DNA of 64,000 bases from Gymnopus androsaceus JB14 (taxonomy: Eukaryota; Basidiomycota; Agaricomycetes; Agaricales; Omphalotaceae): positions 1 through 64,000 of the forward strand of contig ML769706.1 of NCBI GenBank assembly GCA_009733575.1, written 5' to 3'. The notes beneath the pieces are model-generated. The model was not told the DNA's origin. It ran no database searches and was given only the letters and a program-made list of their open reading frames with translations. Positions 23,488 to 35,765 of this stretch are shown here, piece after piece. Position 1 is the stretch's first letter. Every line of letters starts with the position of its first letter. Both the position numbers and the translations under genes were made by a program.

Positions 23488-26400
23488 CGATAATGTGGGG
23501 GTTACAAGGAGAGAAGCAATGTTAAGGCGTGGGGGGCAAAAAGAGAGCAGCAATGTTAAGGCTGTTGACGGTGGTCAAATTTGCACTCTCATCGACATCT
23601 ACTCTTTCGTGTCAAAGTCTGAAAGGCATCCTGCATACCTGGCAGACAGCAACAAGATAAATGAGTAACAATGAACTAAGTATTGGCAGGCGTTTCAAAC
23701 CTGGAACGAACTGAAAATGCGACCTGATCGGACACCTGGAACCTCAGCCACAAAGTTTTCGACCAAGAGAAGCCGTTACACGCTAGATGGCATAGGCACT
23801 TGAATGCGCCATTCCAGCGCTGCGGTGATGAACTCAATTGAAGTTCAACATGGAACATAGATACCTACTTCTCAGCTTGAGACAGCTTTAAGTTGATTTT
23901 TTTTTTGCTTTGGCATGTATGTCTTTGTTTGAACGAGCGCCGAGCGCCACAGTAGCCGAGTAATGGTATCTCCAGACCAAACTCCAGCTCTGAGTTGGAT
24001 AACTGATTGGACACATCCGCATTACATCCAACTGACCCACTGGCAAATAAAAAAGGTATAAAGGAATTCTCACGCAAATGCGAAATAGAGAAACCTTGGC
24101 CATTATTCTATCTCGATGGACAATCGCAGGGATCTGCTGATGAAATCCCACTCTTGTTGCAATATTGCATTTTTTCGCCAACAAATTCGCAGGAAGTTAA
24201 CATTGACAGACTTGTAACCACCGCCGCCCGCCACAAGTATAACCAAAAGCAGCAGAGACATTGCAATTACTTAATATCGCATATTGTATCGAACAGCCTG
24301 GTAAGGCAAAACGTCAAAAACAGAATTCAAAATGTATTTGTTCATCTATAAAATTGACAACATATTTGTAGCGGTAGCAGGTATACTGCATTACATTCGC
24401 CATTAGGTCGACAGAGGTGAACTCAGGTAAAGATAACTGTGTAGAAGGAGGAGCAGGAGGCCGACGGACAAGCGATTTAGGCGTAGCGCCGCCAAGACTC
24501 ACTCCTGTAGCCGTCTACATGTATACCAATCCAAATGTCGTCTAGACGTTGAACCAACTTTAAACAAACGCCAACTCAGCAATGTGTGCCCCTGACCGAA
24601 CCCTACGCAGTCAAACCGTTCCTGCTTTCAAGAATTACAAGGATATCCTAGGCTCAGGCGGAAGACCTGGTTCCTCAATTCCTAACCGAAGTGCCAGTAT
24701 ACGACCCATCTACATCCAATTGAATGACGAATGAATGTCGGGAAGGATACGGAAAAGGAAAAAGATTCTAGTTGGATGGATAAAACCGAGGAAGAGGAGA
24801 CCTTTGGCAGGGGATATGATAGCGATAACGGAGTGAAAGAAGGATGGGATTGGGGGATATGAAGCCTTTCCGATTCGGACTCCTGCTACAGATAGGCAAT
24901 ACTATTTTTCTCTGGAAAAACTGCATATCCTACATTTTCATAACCTCTGGAGGTCAACGAGGAGGTGGGACAGGTGGAATGCTGCAGAGGTGTTGAAGGA
25001 GCGAAGGAAATGGTTGGCCCTCAAGGATACGATATGAAAGGGACAACACTGGTTGAACTATCAAGTGCACGCAGATAGGGTTCAGCAGCTTTGACGCAGA
25101 TTGAAGCCATGCTCTACGATGCATCCTAGTCCGAGTCCTAGCACAAGACTCTGCATACTTGGAATTTCAGATGCCAGTACCGCCAGTTTAGGAGTGGAAA
25201 AAACACCGAAACATGGGTAGAACGAGCGCCGAGCGTTAGATCTAGGTAGAACGATCCATGAATACCGAAACCAACGTAAAAGGAACCATGCAATGACTAA
25301 TGGAAAATAATCTGATTCCAACTACATATGCTCAGATTTCTAGGCCTTAACTTGAACTTGGCCTCCTCTGTCGTGCCAGTGCTTGCTGTGATGCATCGTG
25401 GCACTACGGAGTATAACATATAACAGCTCATGTAATCGTCGTTGTGGAAAGTTGGCGGAGGCATGAGATGTGTGATGCGCGGACGCATTAGCGAAAAGGC
25501 CTGAACGGAAGGACGATTGACTTGAAGGATAATTTGAGCGTGATGAAAGGGAAACACTTGGAGGATAACCACGGTCCGCCATCGTCCATTATCCGAGTCA
25601 GGCAAACAGCTTCACAGGATTTCGGTCTTGGAGCAGTCAAGGGAAGCTGTAGCGCGTGCGTAGAGAGGCGTGTAACTAAATCATTACGAAGAAAGCAAGC
25701 CTGTCAGTCGTTTCTCAAGACAGGCCTAGATACAGAACGTCCTTTTGAGAGCAGCATTCGGCATTGTCTTCTTCCTCTCACTCAACCAGTGCACCGGAGG
25801 AAATTAAGCAGCAATCCTATACAGTGGTATGTCGTTCAAGAGAAACGACAGGCAAGAAATGCCAATGGAGCAGTGTTTGGGGTGTAGTAGCAGCAGTGCT
25901 TGGTTTGAGGTTGTTCTGCCGATCCCTAGAAAAAAAACCATGTCAACAACCAAGCAAGCAGAATCAAAACAGAAAAAGAAGCGTACCTGATATACAGAAC
26001 CTTTCCCTTCCCGGTCTCCGTCTTCATCGACCAAGCTTCATCTCCATTTTATTCAGTCCTCGTTACTCGTTGTTGATGTTTCGGTGCTCCTGCTACTCGC
26101 GCGTTGAGTAGTCTATGCGAGAATTCTGTCGTAACGAGCCATCGAGGCAGCAAGCCCTCAAGCCAGGTCAAAAAACGTCCGGGACATGAATGCCGACTTC
26201 AAGAATCCTGCTCGGAATTGTAAAGGATGTGACTGTAACTGTCGACAACTCCGATCAAGGTTTCAGCCTCGCTCGTCGAAGGAAGGAGAGGAGCAGCGGG
26301 TAAGAGTGCCAGTTCACCGAAGCTAGCGATAGAGCAAGTAGCTGAGGTAGAAGCATGACAAGTCAGGAAGCCTGATTACAAAAATCCTTGTAAGCAAGAC

Positions 26401-27209
26401 CAAATTTTGACCAAAAGCACACGTACGACATGGGCTCATAGAGCTGCTCAAACTGAGTACCTAGTAGCATAAGCTTGTCTATTACCGTGCTCGAGCGCTG
26501 TTCTAGGTGAGGACTCCGAGGATTTTGTGAGGAGCACGCGCCATCGTGTCATTCAAGACGGTAGTTAAATCTTGCTTTGACCAGCCTATTTATTACCGTG
26601 CTCGAGGCGCTGTTCTAGGTGAGGACTCCGAGGATTTTGTGAGGAGCACGCGCCATCGTGTCATTCAAGACGGTAGTTAAATCTTGCTTTGACCAGCCTA
26701 TTTTCGTGTCCTGCACAGAGTCGAAGAACGTAAGGATTCAATGAATGTACATAGAAAACAAGTGTATTACCATCGAATCTTTCTCTACTTGTCAAGTTTC
26801 ACGAAAAAAGAAAACTTGGATTACGGTAGACTCGAGCCAGTAGCTCCGAGAAAGTGATTCCGCACATCACGTCTCTGCAGGAGGGAGTGGTTCGAGTCTA
26901 GGATTACGGAAATCGAGCTTGATAGATACAATTGGCAGATACTAGAGAAAATACAGATAGTAGTAACAAAAACCAAGAAAGCAAATAATGAGTCTATCTA
27001 CACAAGAAAAGTATCACAAAGCGTGAAACAAGTATCTAAGTACGTTCATGATCGGGTGAAAGATATGCGACTTCCGCGCAATGTTATTAGCGTCTGTGAG
27101 CACTAGTAGTAACCAAATTTCGCGCACTGCGTCGCGGGAGCGGGAGAGATGACGATGCCGGTCTGGATCGAATGAAAAAGTCAGCATAGGGCAAAAAATT
27201 AAAGATTGA
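23488..27209. other. Longest stretch without repeats or recognised genes
   Basis: Many short ORFs occur on both strands (for example 25297-25605 minus and 25522-25887 plus) with no family resemblance and no consistent splicing. 24900-26400 may hold promoters and untranslated leaders of the flanking minus-strand genes. A 109-bp tandem duplication lies at 26482-26702. Confidence 0.4.
26482..26702. repeat. 109-bp tandem duplication
   Basis: The unit starting TATTACCGTGCTCGAG and ending TTTGACCAGCCTATTT occurs twice in direct succession, differing by about one base. A fragment of the same word (TCTTGCTTTGACC) recurs at 34497. Confidence 0.9.
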
Positions 27210-29911
27210 CTAACTTCGACTTCTTGCTCTTCGGTTCGTCCACGAGTTCCGAGTCACCGTCACTTTTCCTCTTTTTCCCAGCACCCGAGGCTGGCAAGTC
27301 TTCCACCGGGCTTTAACATGGTCCAGCTCGATCTTGGACATCGCTTCCAGCAGCTCTGGCGACGTGAGAGCGTCAAGCCATTCGCTATGGGGAGCAAGTC
27401 CAGGACTATCGTCGATCTTAGGATAGTCCCGCTCTGAAGAAGTATAAGCTTCATTGAGGGTGTTAGATAGGAACTGCAGCACGCCCAAAGCTGGGGCAAA
27501 GGTAGGAGATAGGAGCTGAGATACAGCATCGAACCTCTCTGCAAATTTCGTTTGGAAAAAGTCACGACGATAGGCGCTGTCCATCCGGCCATTGAATAAA
27601 CAATTCATCTCGTCTTGGCGTTTCTCGAGTTGGGGAGAGAAATGTGCTTTGTCTTCGTTGAAAAAGAGCACGTACATGAGAACCCACCAGACAGACTCTA
27701 GATCGTGCAAAGAATTATAGGCGAAGGGAGGTGGAGGTGGTTTCTTGTTGATAGGAGCAGAAACATCGACTTTCCGCGGTTTGTAATCTGGGGTGTACCT
27801 CAATGGCTGTCTAAGAGTTGAGGTTGAACGGGGCGGGGCTGGAACAGATAGGCATGAGACAGAGTTTCCGCCGCCATGAAGTAGGGAGTACCCTGAAGAT
27901 GAACGCGTCAGCCAAACTCAATATCGACAGAGAGAACACTCACGGTGCGTATTTCATGTGCAATATCATTAGCGCGGAGTTTGGCATACTCGAAGTCACC
28001 CAGAAGGCCCCTTGACCCTTCCGTATACCAGTAGACATTGCCCGCACTTAGGTCGCGATGAACCCAGCCAGCGTTATGAAGGATAACTAGAGCTGGATTG
28101 GGAATCAGAACAGGAGGCAAGATGGGACAAGATGGACAAGAATGATTACTATACTCACCCCAGATCACGCCTTCCATCGAACGGAAAATGTGCCCCAGAT
28201 TCCGCTCATCGTAGATAGTAGTAGCGTATTCCTTGAAAACGATCTGGTAGTGGTACCTGGCATGGACCTTCGGAACGTTCGCTTTGGTAGATGATCGGTC
28301 AATAACGACGCGATTCGGAGGCGATATCGTTTGCTGTGGCGAATTTGGCGGTGGTCGAGAATTGATAGACTGCGAAATGGAATCTGGGTCAGAGGGGAGA
28401 GCGAGGCCACGACTCTGAGTCGAAGGACCGGCAGGAACAGGAGGAGTTCGAAATGGAATCATCCGAGCACCCAAAAGATCATAACCCCGCATCATAACAG
28501 CTGTGGTGTCGTCCTCTACGCCTTCGATGCGCACCTTACAGTGGGCGATAGGAGTCAACATGTGGCTACGTAACTTCTCCTCAGTGGCCTTGTCCTGAGT
28601 TTGACAAACATCACGAAGGATGTCAGCACGAATTTCGTGCTCCAGAGCGCGATCCCTGTCCAGCCAGAGATCTTTTAGAACATGGTATTTACCATTAGAG
28701 TCGACAACGAGCCAGACGCGAGTGGCACGGCCCATTGCGTCAGCAGAAACTTCAGATAGGATAGACACAGTTGTGTAGATCTCGGTTACAACCTCGTCGC
28801 CTTGCTTCGTGTTTACGGTAATCTCGTAAATGCGTTTGTGTGTGAGAGGGTCCACATGGGAGAATTTGACGGAAGGATCCCAGCCCGAGTCTGCAGAGCA
28901 CGAGAATGCGAGAGAAAGATAAAGATGAACAAGCCGTTTGTGATCCTGTATGAAGGTCGAAGATGAGAAAGTTAACGCAAGAAAATTTAACATAGCTTTT
29001 ACCGTCATGAAATCGAATGACTCGGTCGTAAACAGTATAGATCGACTCAGAAACCAGAGGCGAGTGGTACGATTCTCAATCGTACTGCCCGTTGTGAAAC
29101 GTCGGCGAGGGTCCAAAGCTAGAATTTGCTGCATGCTATAGACTACTTTACTAGCATCCTATGTAAATCATTAGATTCGAAGCAGTAATATTCTGGGTGC
29201 ACGTACATCATCAACCCCAGATGGGCTTTCATTGAGTTTGAACTCTTGCGGGTGGGCAATATCAAACCACGCATGCGGAGGCTCCTCTTTCTGCTCAACC
29301 TCTCCATCCCGTCTAGCCTTTTGCTTCACGAAACCGTCAGGCCGGGACTTACCACCATGAGGATGGTCTGGAACAGTGTTTGGCTCGACAAAGAGCTCGA
29401 ACGTTTGCTCCAACTCCCCGTCCAAATTCTTTCCCACAGCGATAACAGCATCGAAGATATTGCTCAACTTTTTGAATACAACAGTTTCCTTCTTCTGATT
29501 CTTTGGATCTGCCGGGAAAGACTTCCATCGACCCTTGGCTGTAATTACTCCAGAGTCTTTCAAAATCTGCACAATCAAGTCCAACTTTCCTACTAACGAT
29601 TCTGGAAGTGGCAGTAGAATATGCGTGAAATAGTCTTCGAGTGATACTTCTGGTATCATGGCTGGTAGACTGTTGATCACGGCGTCTCTTTTGGCATCAG
29701 TTTTCATTACAGCGCGATATGAAGAACCGGAAGTGACTTTTCCAATGGCTGGAGTATGAGAAGATGTATGACTGGGCTGAGTGGATTGTTTTGGTGTAGA
29801 AGGAGCTGCCGCAGACGATGGTGGTGGTTGTGAAGAAGGAAGAGGCGCGGTCACCTGATGGGCTGGCGCCACATCGAATTCGCGTTTCCCGCGGGATGGA
29901 GGGTCATTCAT
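27210..29911 (-). CDS. FunK1 fungal-type protein kinase
   Basis: Five exons can be traced: 29911 to about 29210, about 29155-29006, 28891-27944, 27892-27861 and 27810-27210, all with GT-AG introns. The N-terminal ~230 residues (low-complexity start, then PEVSLEDYFTHILLPLP and FELFVEPNTVPDHP) are the region that precedes the kinase fold in FunK1 proteins. Exon 3 carries the N-lobe and the catalytic loop WVHRDLSAGNVYWY. GLLGDFEYAKL is the magnesium-binding DFG equivalent. The short exon 4 gives GTPYFMAAE, the activation-segment end, and exon 5 gives LRYTPDYKPRK and HDLESVWWVLMYVLFF, both FunK1 signatures. The family is large and expanded in mushroom-forming fungi; its substrates are unknown. 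No disabling mutation was seen. The start at 29911 is the first ATG of the open frame. Confidence 0.88.
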
Positions 29912-30244
29912 CGCAAAGTTTGGCTGGATCGAAAGGTTATGAGGAGAAAACTAGACAGAGATACTCGAAAACTAGGCTACTCTTATATAGCCCCCGCGGT
30001 GGATTTCCCTAAGTTGAAGCAATGTCTGAGTTGTTTTTATCATTGTTCGCCAGAAATGCTTCTATTGTACATGTAGGAGTCATACAATCTACCTAGATCA
30101 TTGCATTGTCCTCCTTTCTGAAACCACAATTCTCAGGATCTTTACAGCCCATGTACTGTACATACACCGTCGCGATAGTGTTGCTCTCGACCGCAAATTC
30201 TGCCACCGCCCGGTGTGAACATTGCTTTTATAGGAAGAGAAAAT
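29912..30244. promoter_or_regulatory. Divergent promoter region
   Basis: This lies between the starts of the minus-strand kinase and the plus-strand hydrolase, so it should carry both promoters. A TATA-like stretch on the minus strand (CTTATATAGCC around 29982) lies about 70-80 bp upstream of the kinase ATG. No other element was identified. Confidence 0.35.
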
Positions 30245-31959
30245 ATGCCGTACTTCAACCTTTTTAGCATGAATGAGTTTTTGGTTCGCCCTTTAGATGG
30301 ATGCTTTGCAAGTTGTCCTAAATTAACTAGCTTTCGTTACACTGACAGTGGCGGCTGGCCGGACGCCTACGGTGTTTTCTATCAGAATAATATGCTGGTC
30401 CAAGATTTTCTTGCTCAGAAAGGTAATGCACTTCCAATCCTAATGGTCATCCAAGTCCAGAGAGCCGATTGCTAAAACATAGGATTCACCGTCCTCAGCA
30501 TTGATTACTTCATGGGAGACCCGGTACATCTGCATACTGAAGCAGGCTTTGACCCGATGAAATGGGTTGATCAAATAAGGAAGGTCGCTGATGAGGTTAC
30601 TCCAAGATGGCTGGCAGGAGTTAAAGAGAAATACGGTGAGCTCTTGGCATGTTAAAAGTAACAGCCAGGTCCTGAATGCCAAATCACACAGGCAAGGAGC
30701 CCAAGTACTGCGTCGCAGGTCAATTTCGTTCATTGTGATACTAGAAGAATCCTAATTCGACCTCGAGCAGGATATTGTTTTGGTGCTCCGTACACGATGG
30801 AACTCGCCACAGATGAGGACGTTGTTGCCGGTATTCACAATGTCCTCTTACTTCGTGGGATGCTATTCACGTTTTACTACAGTCTCTTTGGCCCATCCTG
30901 GACTTCTAGATGAAGACCATTTCCGAAGGATCAAAAGTCAGTTGGACTCAGAATTGTTGTTCAATACTACTGTATCATTATGATTAACAGTTCCCGTAAC
31001 GCATAACGGGGACCCTGGAACTTTGGGATTTTCCAGATCATAACGCGTAACAAGGACCTAAGAACTATGTATAAAGTGAGATCGTAACACCCCAAACCAC
31101 CCCAAACTGAAGATGTATGCCAAAAAAAATTGCGGGCCTATGGCCCACTTGTATGAGGGAACTAACTCGACATGCGTAACGCATAACATCGGTGCACGAA
31201 CTGGTGCCTAACTGAAATCAATGCATAACGCGTAACACCCCACGAACTGTAAATCGTAACCATACAGTAATGTCCCATTTCGAGCACTTCGTAAGGGGCT
31301 GTGACTGTGACCAATTGTATGAATATTTTTTTTTCGTAGGCATAGAGCGTAACCTGTGACACTCGAAATTTTAGGGGACAAAATACGAAATTTGGCACCG
31401 CAGGCCGCAATTTTTGGATTGAAGTTGCTCAAAATTTTGTAGACCCCCCGTGTGACCTGCGACATGGTATGACAGTTCGTAAAATTTGGATGCCCTGTGA
31501 CCTGTGACTTACGAAGTGCTCAAAATGCTACAGTATGCTTAAATTTCTATTTTCATAGAACCCTTGATGCTTTCACTGGCAGGCAAGCATATCCTTATTC
31601 TGCAGTTTTTTTTTACATCTGAATGAATCGTCACGCCGGCTGCCTCCGTCAACTTTCTCAGAGAATGATTTTGCTTTTCCTTTGAAACAACGTCGAATCG
31701 CGGAAGATATTCTTGTTGAAAACAAGGCCCAATATTACATACAGATTTTCTCGGGCGTGCAGCATGGGTTTGCTGCTCGTGGAGATCCTTCCTCTGCTGA
31801 TATTCGTAAGCAAATTCGATTTACCATCTTGAATTTTGAGGGATTTATCGCACTTCAGGCTGGGGAAAAGAACAGTCCGCTGAAGGGGTTGCCATGTGGT
31901 TCCATCGATTTTTGGATGAAAAAGCTGTGGCCCGAGATGCTTCGTCGGGAATGATTTGA
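30245..31959 (+). CDS. Dienelactone hydrolase-family alpha/beta hydrolase
   Basis: Canonical splicing recovers an open protein over about seven exons. Blocks in order are DAYGVFYQNNMLVQDF, VLSIDYFMGDPVHLHTEAGF, KEPKYCVAGYCFGAPYTMEL, SLAHPGLLDEDHFRRIK, KPLMLSLAENDFAFP, LVENKAQYYIQIFSGVQHGF and EGVAMWFHRFLDE, with a stop at 31957-31959. The triad expected for the family is present: Cys in GYCFG, Asp in AENDF and His in VQHGF. The intron after FRRIK is unusually long (about 620 bp) because it holds two MITEs. A GC-AG intron follows SLA. The N terminus is short and its first ~45 residues do not resemble the family, so an upstream exon may be missing or the 5' end may be lost. Such enzymes open lactone rings in aromatic catabolism, but many fungal members have unknown substrates. 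A broken relative lies at 121-445. Confidence 0.72.
30970..31267. mobile_element. Mariner-like MITE in hydrolase intron
   Basis: The left end TA-CTGTATCATTATGATTAA is inverted at the right end, closing with CATACAG-TA, and TA flanks both sides. The interior carries several GTAACGCATAAC words, which are GTTATGCGTTAC on the other strand and link it to the MITE at 8076-8338. It lies wholly inside the intron of the hydrolase gene. Confidence 0.6.
31276..31527. mobile_element. Second MITE in hydrolase intron
   Basis: It begins CATTTCGAGCACTTCGTAAG and ends with its inverse CTTACGAAGTGCTCAAAATG, one mismatch in 20 bp. The interior is made of CCTGTGACC words and GGCAC/AAATTT blocks similar to the MITE at 16380-16643. 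It lies 8 bp from the previous MITE. Confidence 0.7.
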
Positions 31960-32356
31960 CTATTGGGTATCCGAACAGCTAGATGTCAAAATTTATGCTT
32001 TAACTAAAATAACATGTGCTCGTTTTACAGCTTTTACCTCTCAATTATCGTTTAACGGAGATTCTCACAGACAAAGCTTTTCACAAATGCCTAACCTGAC
32101 AAACTGTAAAATATTATAGTCCAAGATTTCCTTGTTACACGAAGACTATGAAACCTAAAAATCCCAATCCTTCAAGTACTAGTACAAATTCCACTGAGAG
32201 TAAGGAGGTAAGCGTTATCCTATTTCAATGAGGATAAATTGTTATACATGTATACAGTACTGTCGCAAATCGTAAACGAAGAAACAGCTGGTGATACAAA
32301 ATGTTCGAGATAGATCGAATAATTCCAACTGCCAACGAAGAAAGAAGCATGGGACT
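31960..32356. other. Intergenic, convergent gene ends
   Basis: This separates the ends of the plus-strand hydrolase and the minus-strand Ser/Pro-rich gene. No gene was seen. Confidence 0.4.
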
Positions 32357-33868
32357 TCATATAGACTTGGACTGCAAGTTAAAAGACCCAGGGGAGGTAC
32401 TTCCCCATCCCAATCGGAGGAGCTCCTCCACAGATTGGAAAGAATTTGCTCGAATTGGACGAGGACATTTGACCTCCAGCTCCATCACGGTGGGTGAGTT
32501 AATGGGTCCCGGACGCTCAGATAGCATCGCATCACCGAGGCTCAACACAGAATCGTTGCTGGGAGCATTTTTATACATGAACGCATTGAAATCGCCCTCT
32601 TCTCTGGCCTCAGTGGAATTGGTGAACCATTCACTATGTCGTCCACTTTCGTTGTCACGTTGGGATTTCTGGTGCACCCAAGCTGGGTTTGATTGCTGGA
32701 GGAGCATCGCCAACTCCTCGCTCATTATATCGAGCTTTGGGCTAGGACTCGGAAGGGGAACTGGAGGGAAATGAGAATAATTATTCTCGGGCGAATTAGG
32801 CTCGGAGCTAGGTGCGGAAGATGAGTCTTCCTCGACCCTCAATTCAAAAAGCTGACTATGCGAAGAAGGTGTTGAAGAGTATGAGGAGGCGGATGAGGAA
32901 GAATTGGATCCAGCTAGGATGACGGGGCGAGCTTCTGGTTCTGCGCTCACTGGTATCTTACAAGAGTCGCGGAAGATCTCTGAAGGATCTGGGAGCAAAG
33001 AAGGCGACGGCGCTCCTACTGGTCCTACTCTGCGCATTTCCAAATCATCTTTGCCGCTGGATCCGACGGTGGTGTGTCTGACGGTTTTCCTCACCGGTTT
33101 CTTCTGCGAAGAAGACTGAGGCGTAAACATATCCAAGTCGGAGACAAGCATGGAAGGAGAAGGTGGTAGAGAGAACAAATTATTCTCTTCCTGCTGTCGA
33201 TCGATTGGAGCCTGGAACCCGGACTGCTGTTCCCAACAAGCATACTCGAGGTCCTCCAAGCGTGGATAACGCAAGGGCTGTTGAGCTTTGATCCGCTCCT
33301 GTGCCTTTCGTACATAGTATATCATCAACCTCGGCTTTGGATTCATTGATGTCAGTGTGGGTACATCACCTCGGGGCTGAGTGATCACCATTCTCGTATC
33401 ATAGGAGTATGGTGATGAAACGTATCAACAGAATACTCCTTCGGTCCTGCAGTTCCACTCAAATACGAGTTGCCCGACATACAGGAAACGCAAGTGCAAG
33501 CCATCGCGGAGGCGTGCAAGGTTAAAGAAGGTAGCCGGATAGGTATGTAGAAGTATATGGAATGAAACTTTGGCAAGGGAAAAATTGACTTGAACGTTCA
33601 GTGGCAATGAATGTCGATGTTCAAGTTCATAATCCGCAAATCCCAACATCAACATGTCGAAAGACCACTTTCCGGAGTTTCCCGTCTCTTTGTCTCTGGC
33701 CACAAATTCCTGCACATGCCTCATTCCGAATAACTCATGCCGATTCTCTTTGTCTTTTTGGGGCTTATATATTGATGCCACCGGGAACCACAGCTCTTTA
33801 TATACTCGAAAAACCCTAACGGCCCAAGCACCTCCGGCCCAAATAAATGACCAGTGACTATTGGCCAT
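32357..33868 (-). CDS. Uncharacterised Ser/Pro-rich protein (two or more exons)
   Basis: I do not recognise a family. The upstream exon (from 33868) begins MANSHWSFIWAGGAWAVRVF and contains a charged stretch followed by FSLAKVSFHILLHTYP. The downstream open frame (33391-32357) has a short structured start (MIYYVRKAQERIKAQQPLRY, then PRLEDLEYACWEQQ), then a long disordered Ser/Pro/Glu-rich region (a run of Ser with SSSSASSYSS, and PPVPLPSPSPK). Intron borders between 33570 and 33400 could not be fixed: GT-AG pairs exist, but more than one frame is possible. The long open downstream frame makes a real gene likely, perhaps a regulatory or adaptor protein. Confidence 0.45.
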
Positions 33869-34919
33869 TATTTTTGCTTTGTCTTCGAATTCTTGTCTTA
33901 TAGCTCCTTAAGATCTTGGCCTCAAAATGGGTCTCTCACCAAACGAAGTGTCACATTCGAATAGGCTTTTCTTCACGAAACTCCTCCGATTGATTTCTGA
34001 TTCAGGCTCAAGCACTAGCAGCGATAATTATCTTTACGGAATGCAGCTGTGACATTGCGCAAGTACGGCGATGGTCTAAGACTCAATCTTCGTCGATGCA
34101 TTATGAATGAGTACTCCACGGTGCATTTTAAGAAGTTTGAAGCCTTCTTTCACGGCTGCCAAGAGTAGAAAGGCGAAAATTTCTTCCGAGAACAAGAAGA
34201 TGAATGTCATTTGTACGGGAGGTTTGCCCATTGAGGCATGATTGTAGCAGCAGTATATTAATATATTGAATCGACTCATCCTTGAATTTGATTCTCCGAG
34301 GTCGGAATTCTCAAGCTGCATTGAGAAGGGAAAACAAGATTGAAGTGTCCAAAATAACAGGGAATTTATAAAATATAATCAAGAGGAAGCTATTGCAGAA
34401 TACGTTCATTGGATAAGGTGCATTTGATAGTAATCTGCATTAAATAGTATAGTAGAATCTTGAATCTTGATCGACCTCCCAAAGCGGACCGCTAAGTCTT
34501 GCTTTGACCGGTTCATCAAATTTGAGTATGGCGCTAAACAATCTCCAGCTGAATCGGAAGAGTCCAAAAATAAAACATTGAAGACTTCATGAATACTGAT
34601 AAAGATCGAACAAGCAAAACCTCTTTAAACTGGGAACAAAGTTCACAAAAAAAAAAGGAAAACATCGGGTATAATGTACGATCAAATGCAAAAAAGCTCA
34701 TGAATGCACTAATGGTACAGCTCCTAACCTGAAGTAGACGAAACGATGATTGTGTATGTACAGCAAGAAAACTACACAGCCCACAATGGCGATGCTGACG
34801 ATGTAGTCTGCGAGGAGACTGTGTTCTTTTGCAGGATTGAGGAATGCGTAGGCTGTTGGGAGGAATGAAGGCAGTCAATCAAAGTAACGAAGAAGTGGGC
34901 GGAAGGAGACAAAATAAAA
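33869..34919. other. No secure gene
   Basis: On the minus strand, 34742-34860 could be a single exon with a membrane span (YIVSIAIVGCVVFLLYIHNH), preceded by a CAACAG acceptor and followed by a GTTAGG donor. I could not connect it to other exons, so it is left as a possible fragment. Confidence 0.35.
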
Positions 34920-35765
34920 AGGTGATTCAATCTTTTTATTGGAGCGTCTGTTGGACCTGAAGTCGAAGACAGGGGCAGCTCTTGATGTGGTACCCACATC
35001 AAGTCGGTGAAAAGGTTGCCAAAGATATCAATGCTGGCAGAATCAAGTTTGTTGATAAGCACATTTCCAGTGAGTATCCTGCCAGGCTACTGGGCAGTCA
35101 TTGTTCCCTAACATCTCCTCCGCAATGTTCCCACAAGATCTCACCTACAGATACTACAACCTCCACAAAACCCATGGCAACCTTACCAAACCCTTGGACT
35201 GAGCCATTGTAGGCACCACCCCTGAAATTATCCAATCCACATCCAAAATCATCACCGAAGTTAACACCTGCATACCAACCTCCAAGGCCTCCACAACATT
35301 AATCAATCCTTCCTCCCACCCCATCGCCAGCCATACCTCATTACACATCCCCCAGACCATATCAGGTCTACGGCGATCCAGTTGACCCAGACCGTGTTGT
35401 GATTATCTTGGAGAGTAATAGACAGGTTTGAATGTACCAGAGACCAACTCGAGCATTATGCATCCCCAAGACTGTATTGGGTCTATGGCAATCCAGTCAA
35501 CCCAGACCATGTTGTGATTATCCTGGAGAGCAATAGACCTGATAATACAGGTTTGAATGTACCACTCGAGTCACACTATTGTGAGGCATTTGATATCATT
35601 TTTGGAGAAGAAAGTAAAAGATGGACAACTCCCAAGGTCATTGGTACCTCTGTAGTCGGGAATTGGGAATGTGGCCAATTCAATTATTGGGGGGCTGTTT
35701 GACAATGTGCAGGTGTGGACGGAGGTGTTGCAGGATGCGTTTACTGTACTGTTTCAACCAAAAGT
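34920..35765 (+). pseudogene. Acetyl-CoA hydrolase (CoA-transferase family) pseudogene
   Basis: Frames that change several times give KVAKDINAGRIKFVDKHIS, EVNTCIPT, VVIILESNRPDNTG, a block near GNW..GQFNYWG and [17 protein letters not shown]. They appear in the order seen in fungal acetyl-CoA hydrolase/succinyl-CoA:acetate CoA-transferase, the mitochondrial enzyme that handles acetyl-CoA and acetate. Several in-frame stops and frameshifts occur, and the N- and C-terminal thirds are missing. A segment is duplicated inside (35355-35570). It is non-functional. Confidence 0.75.
35355..35570 (+). repeat. Partial tandem duplication inside the hydrolase pseudogene
   Basis: The words CCAGACC...GTGTTGTGATTATC...TTGGAGAGTAATAGA...GGTTTGAATGTACCA occur at 35355-35441. 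They recur with about 12% change at 35466-35564, where the second copy has an extra CCTGATAATA. The first copy lacks that piece, which codes part of the conserved PDNTG motif. Confidence 0.7.

Noticed and set aside
24007..26111. Several 100-120-residue ORFs on both strands
   Set aside because: They overlap one another in opposite frames, lack family resemblance and show no splice-consistent extension.
34742..34860. Membrane-protein exon on the minus strand
   Set aside because: One hydrophobic span with plausible splice sites, but no neighbouring exon connects, so it is not reported as a gene.
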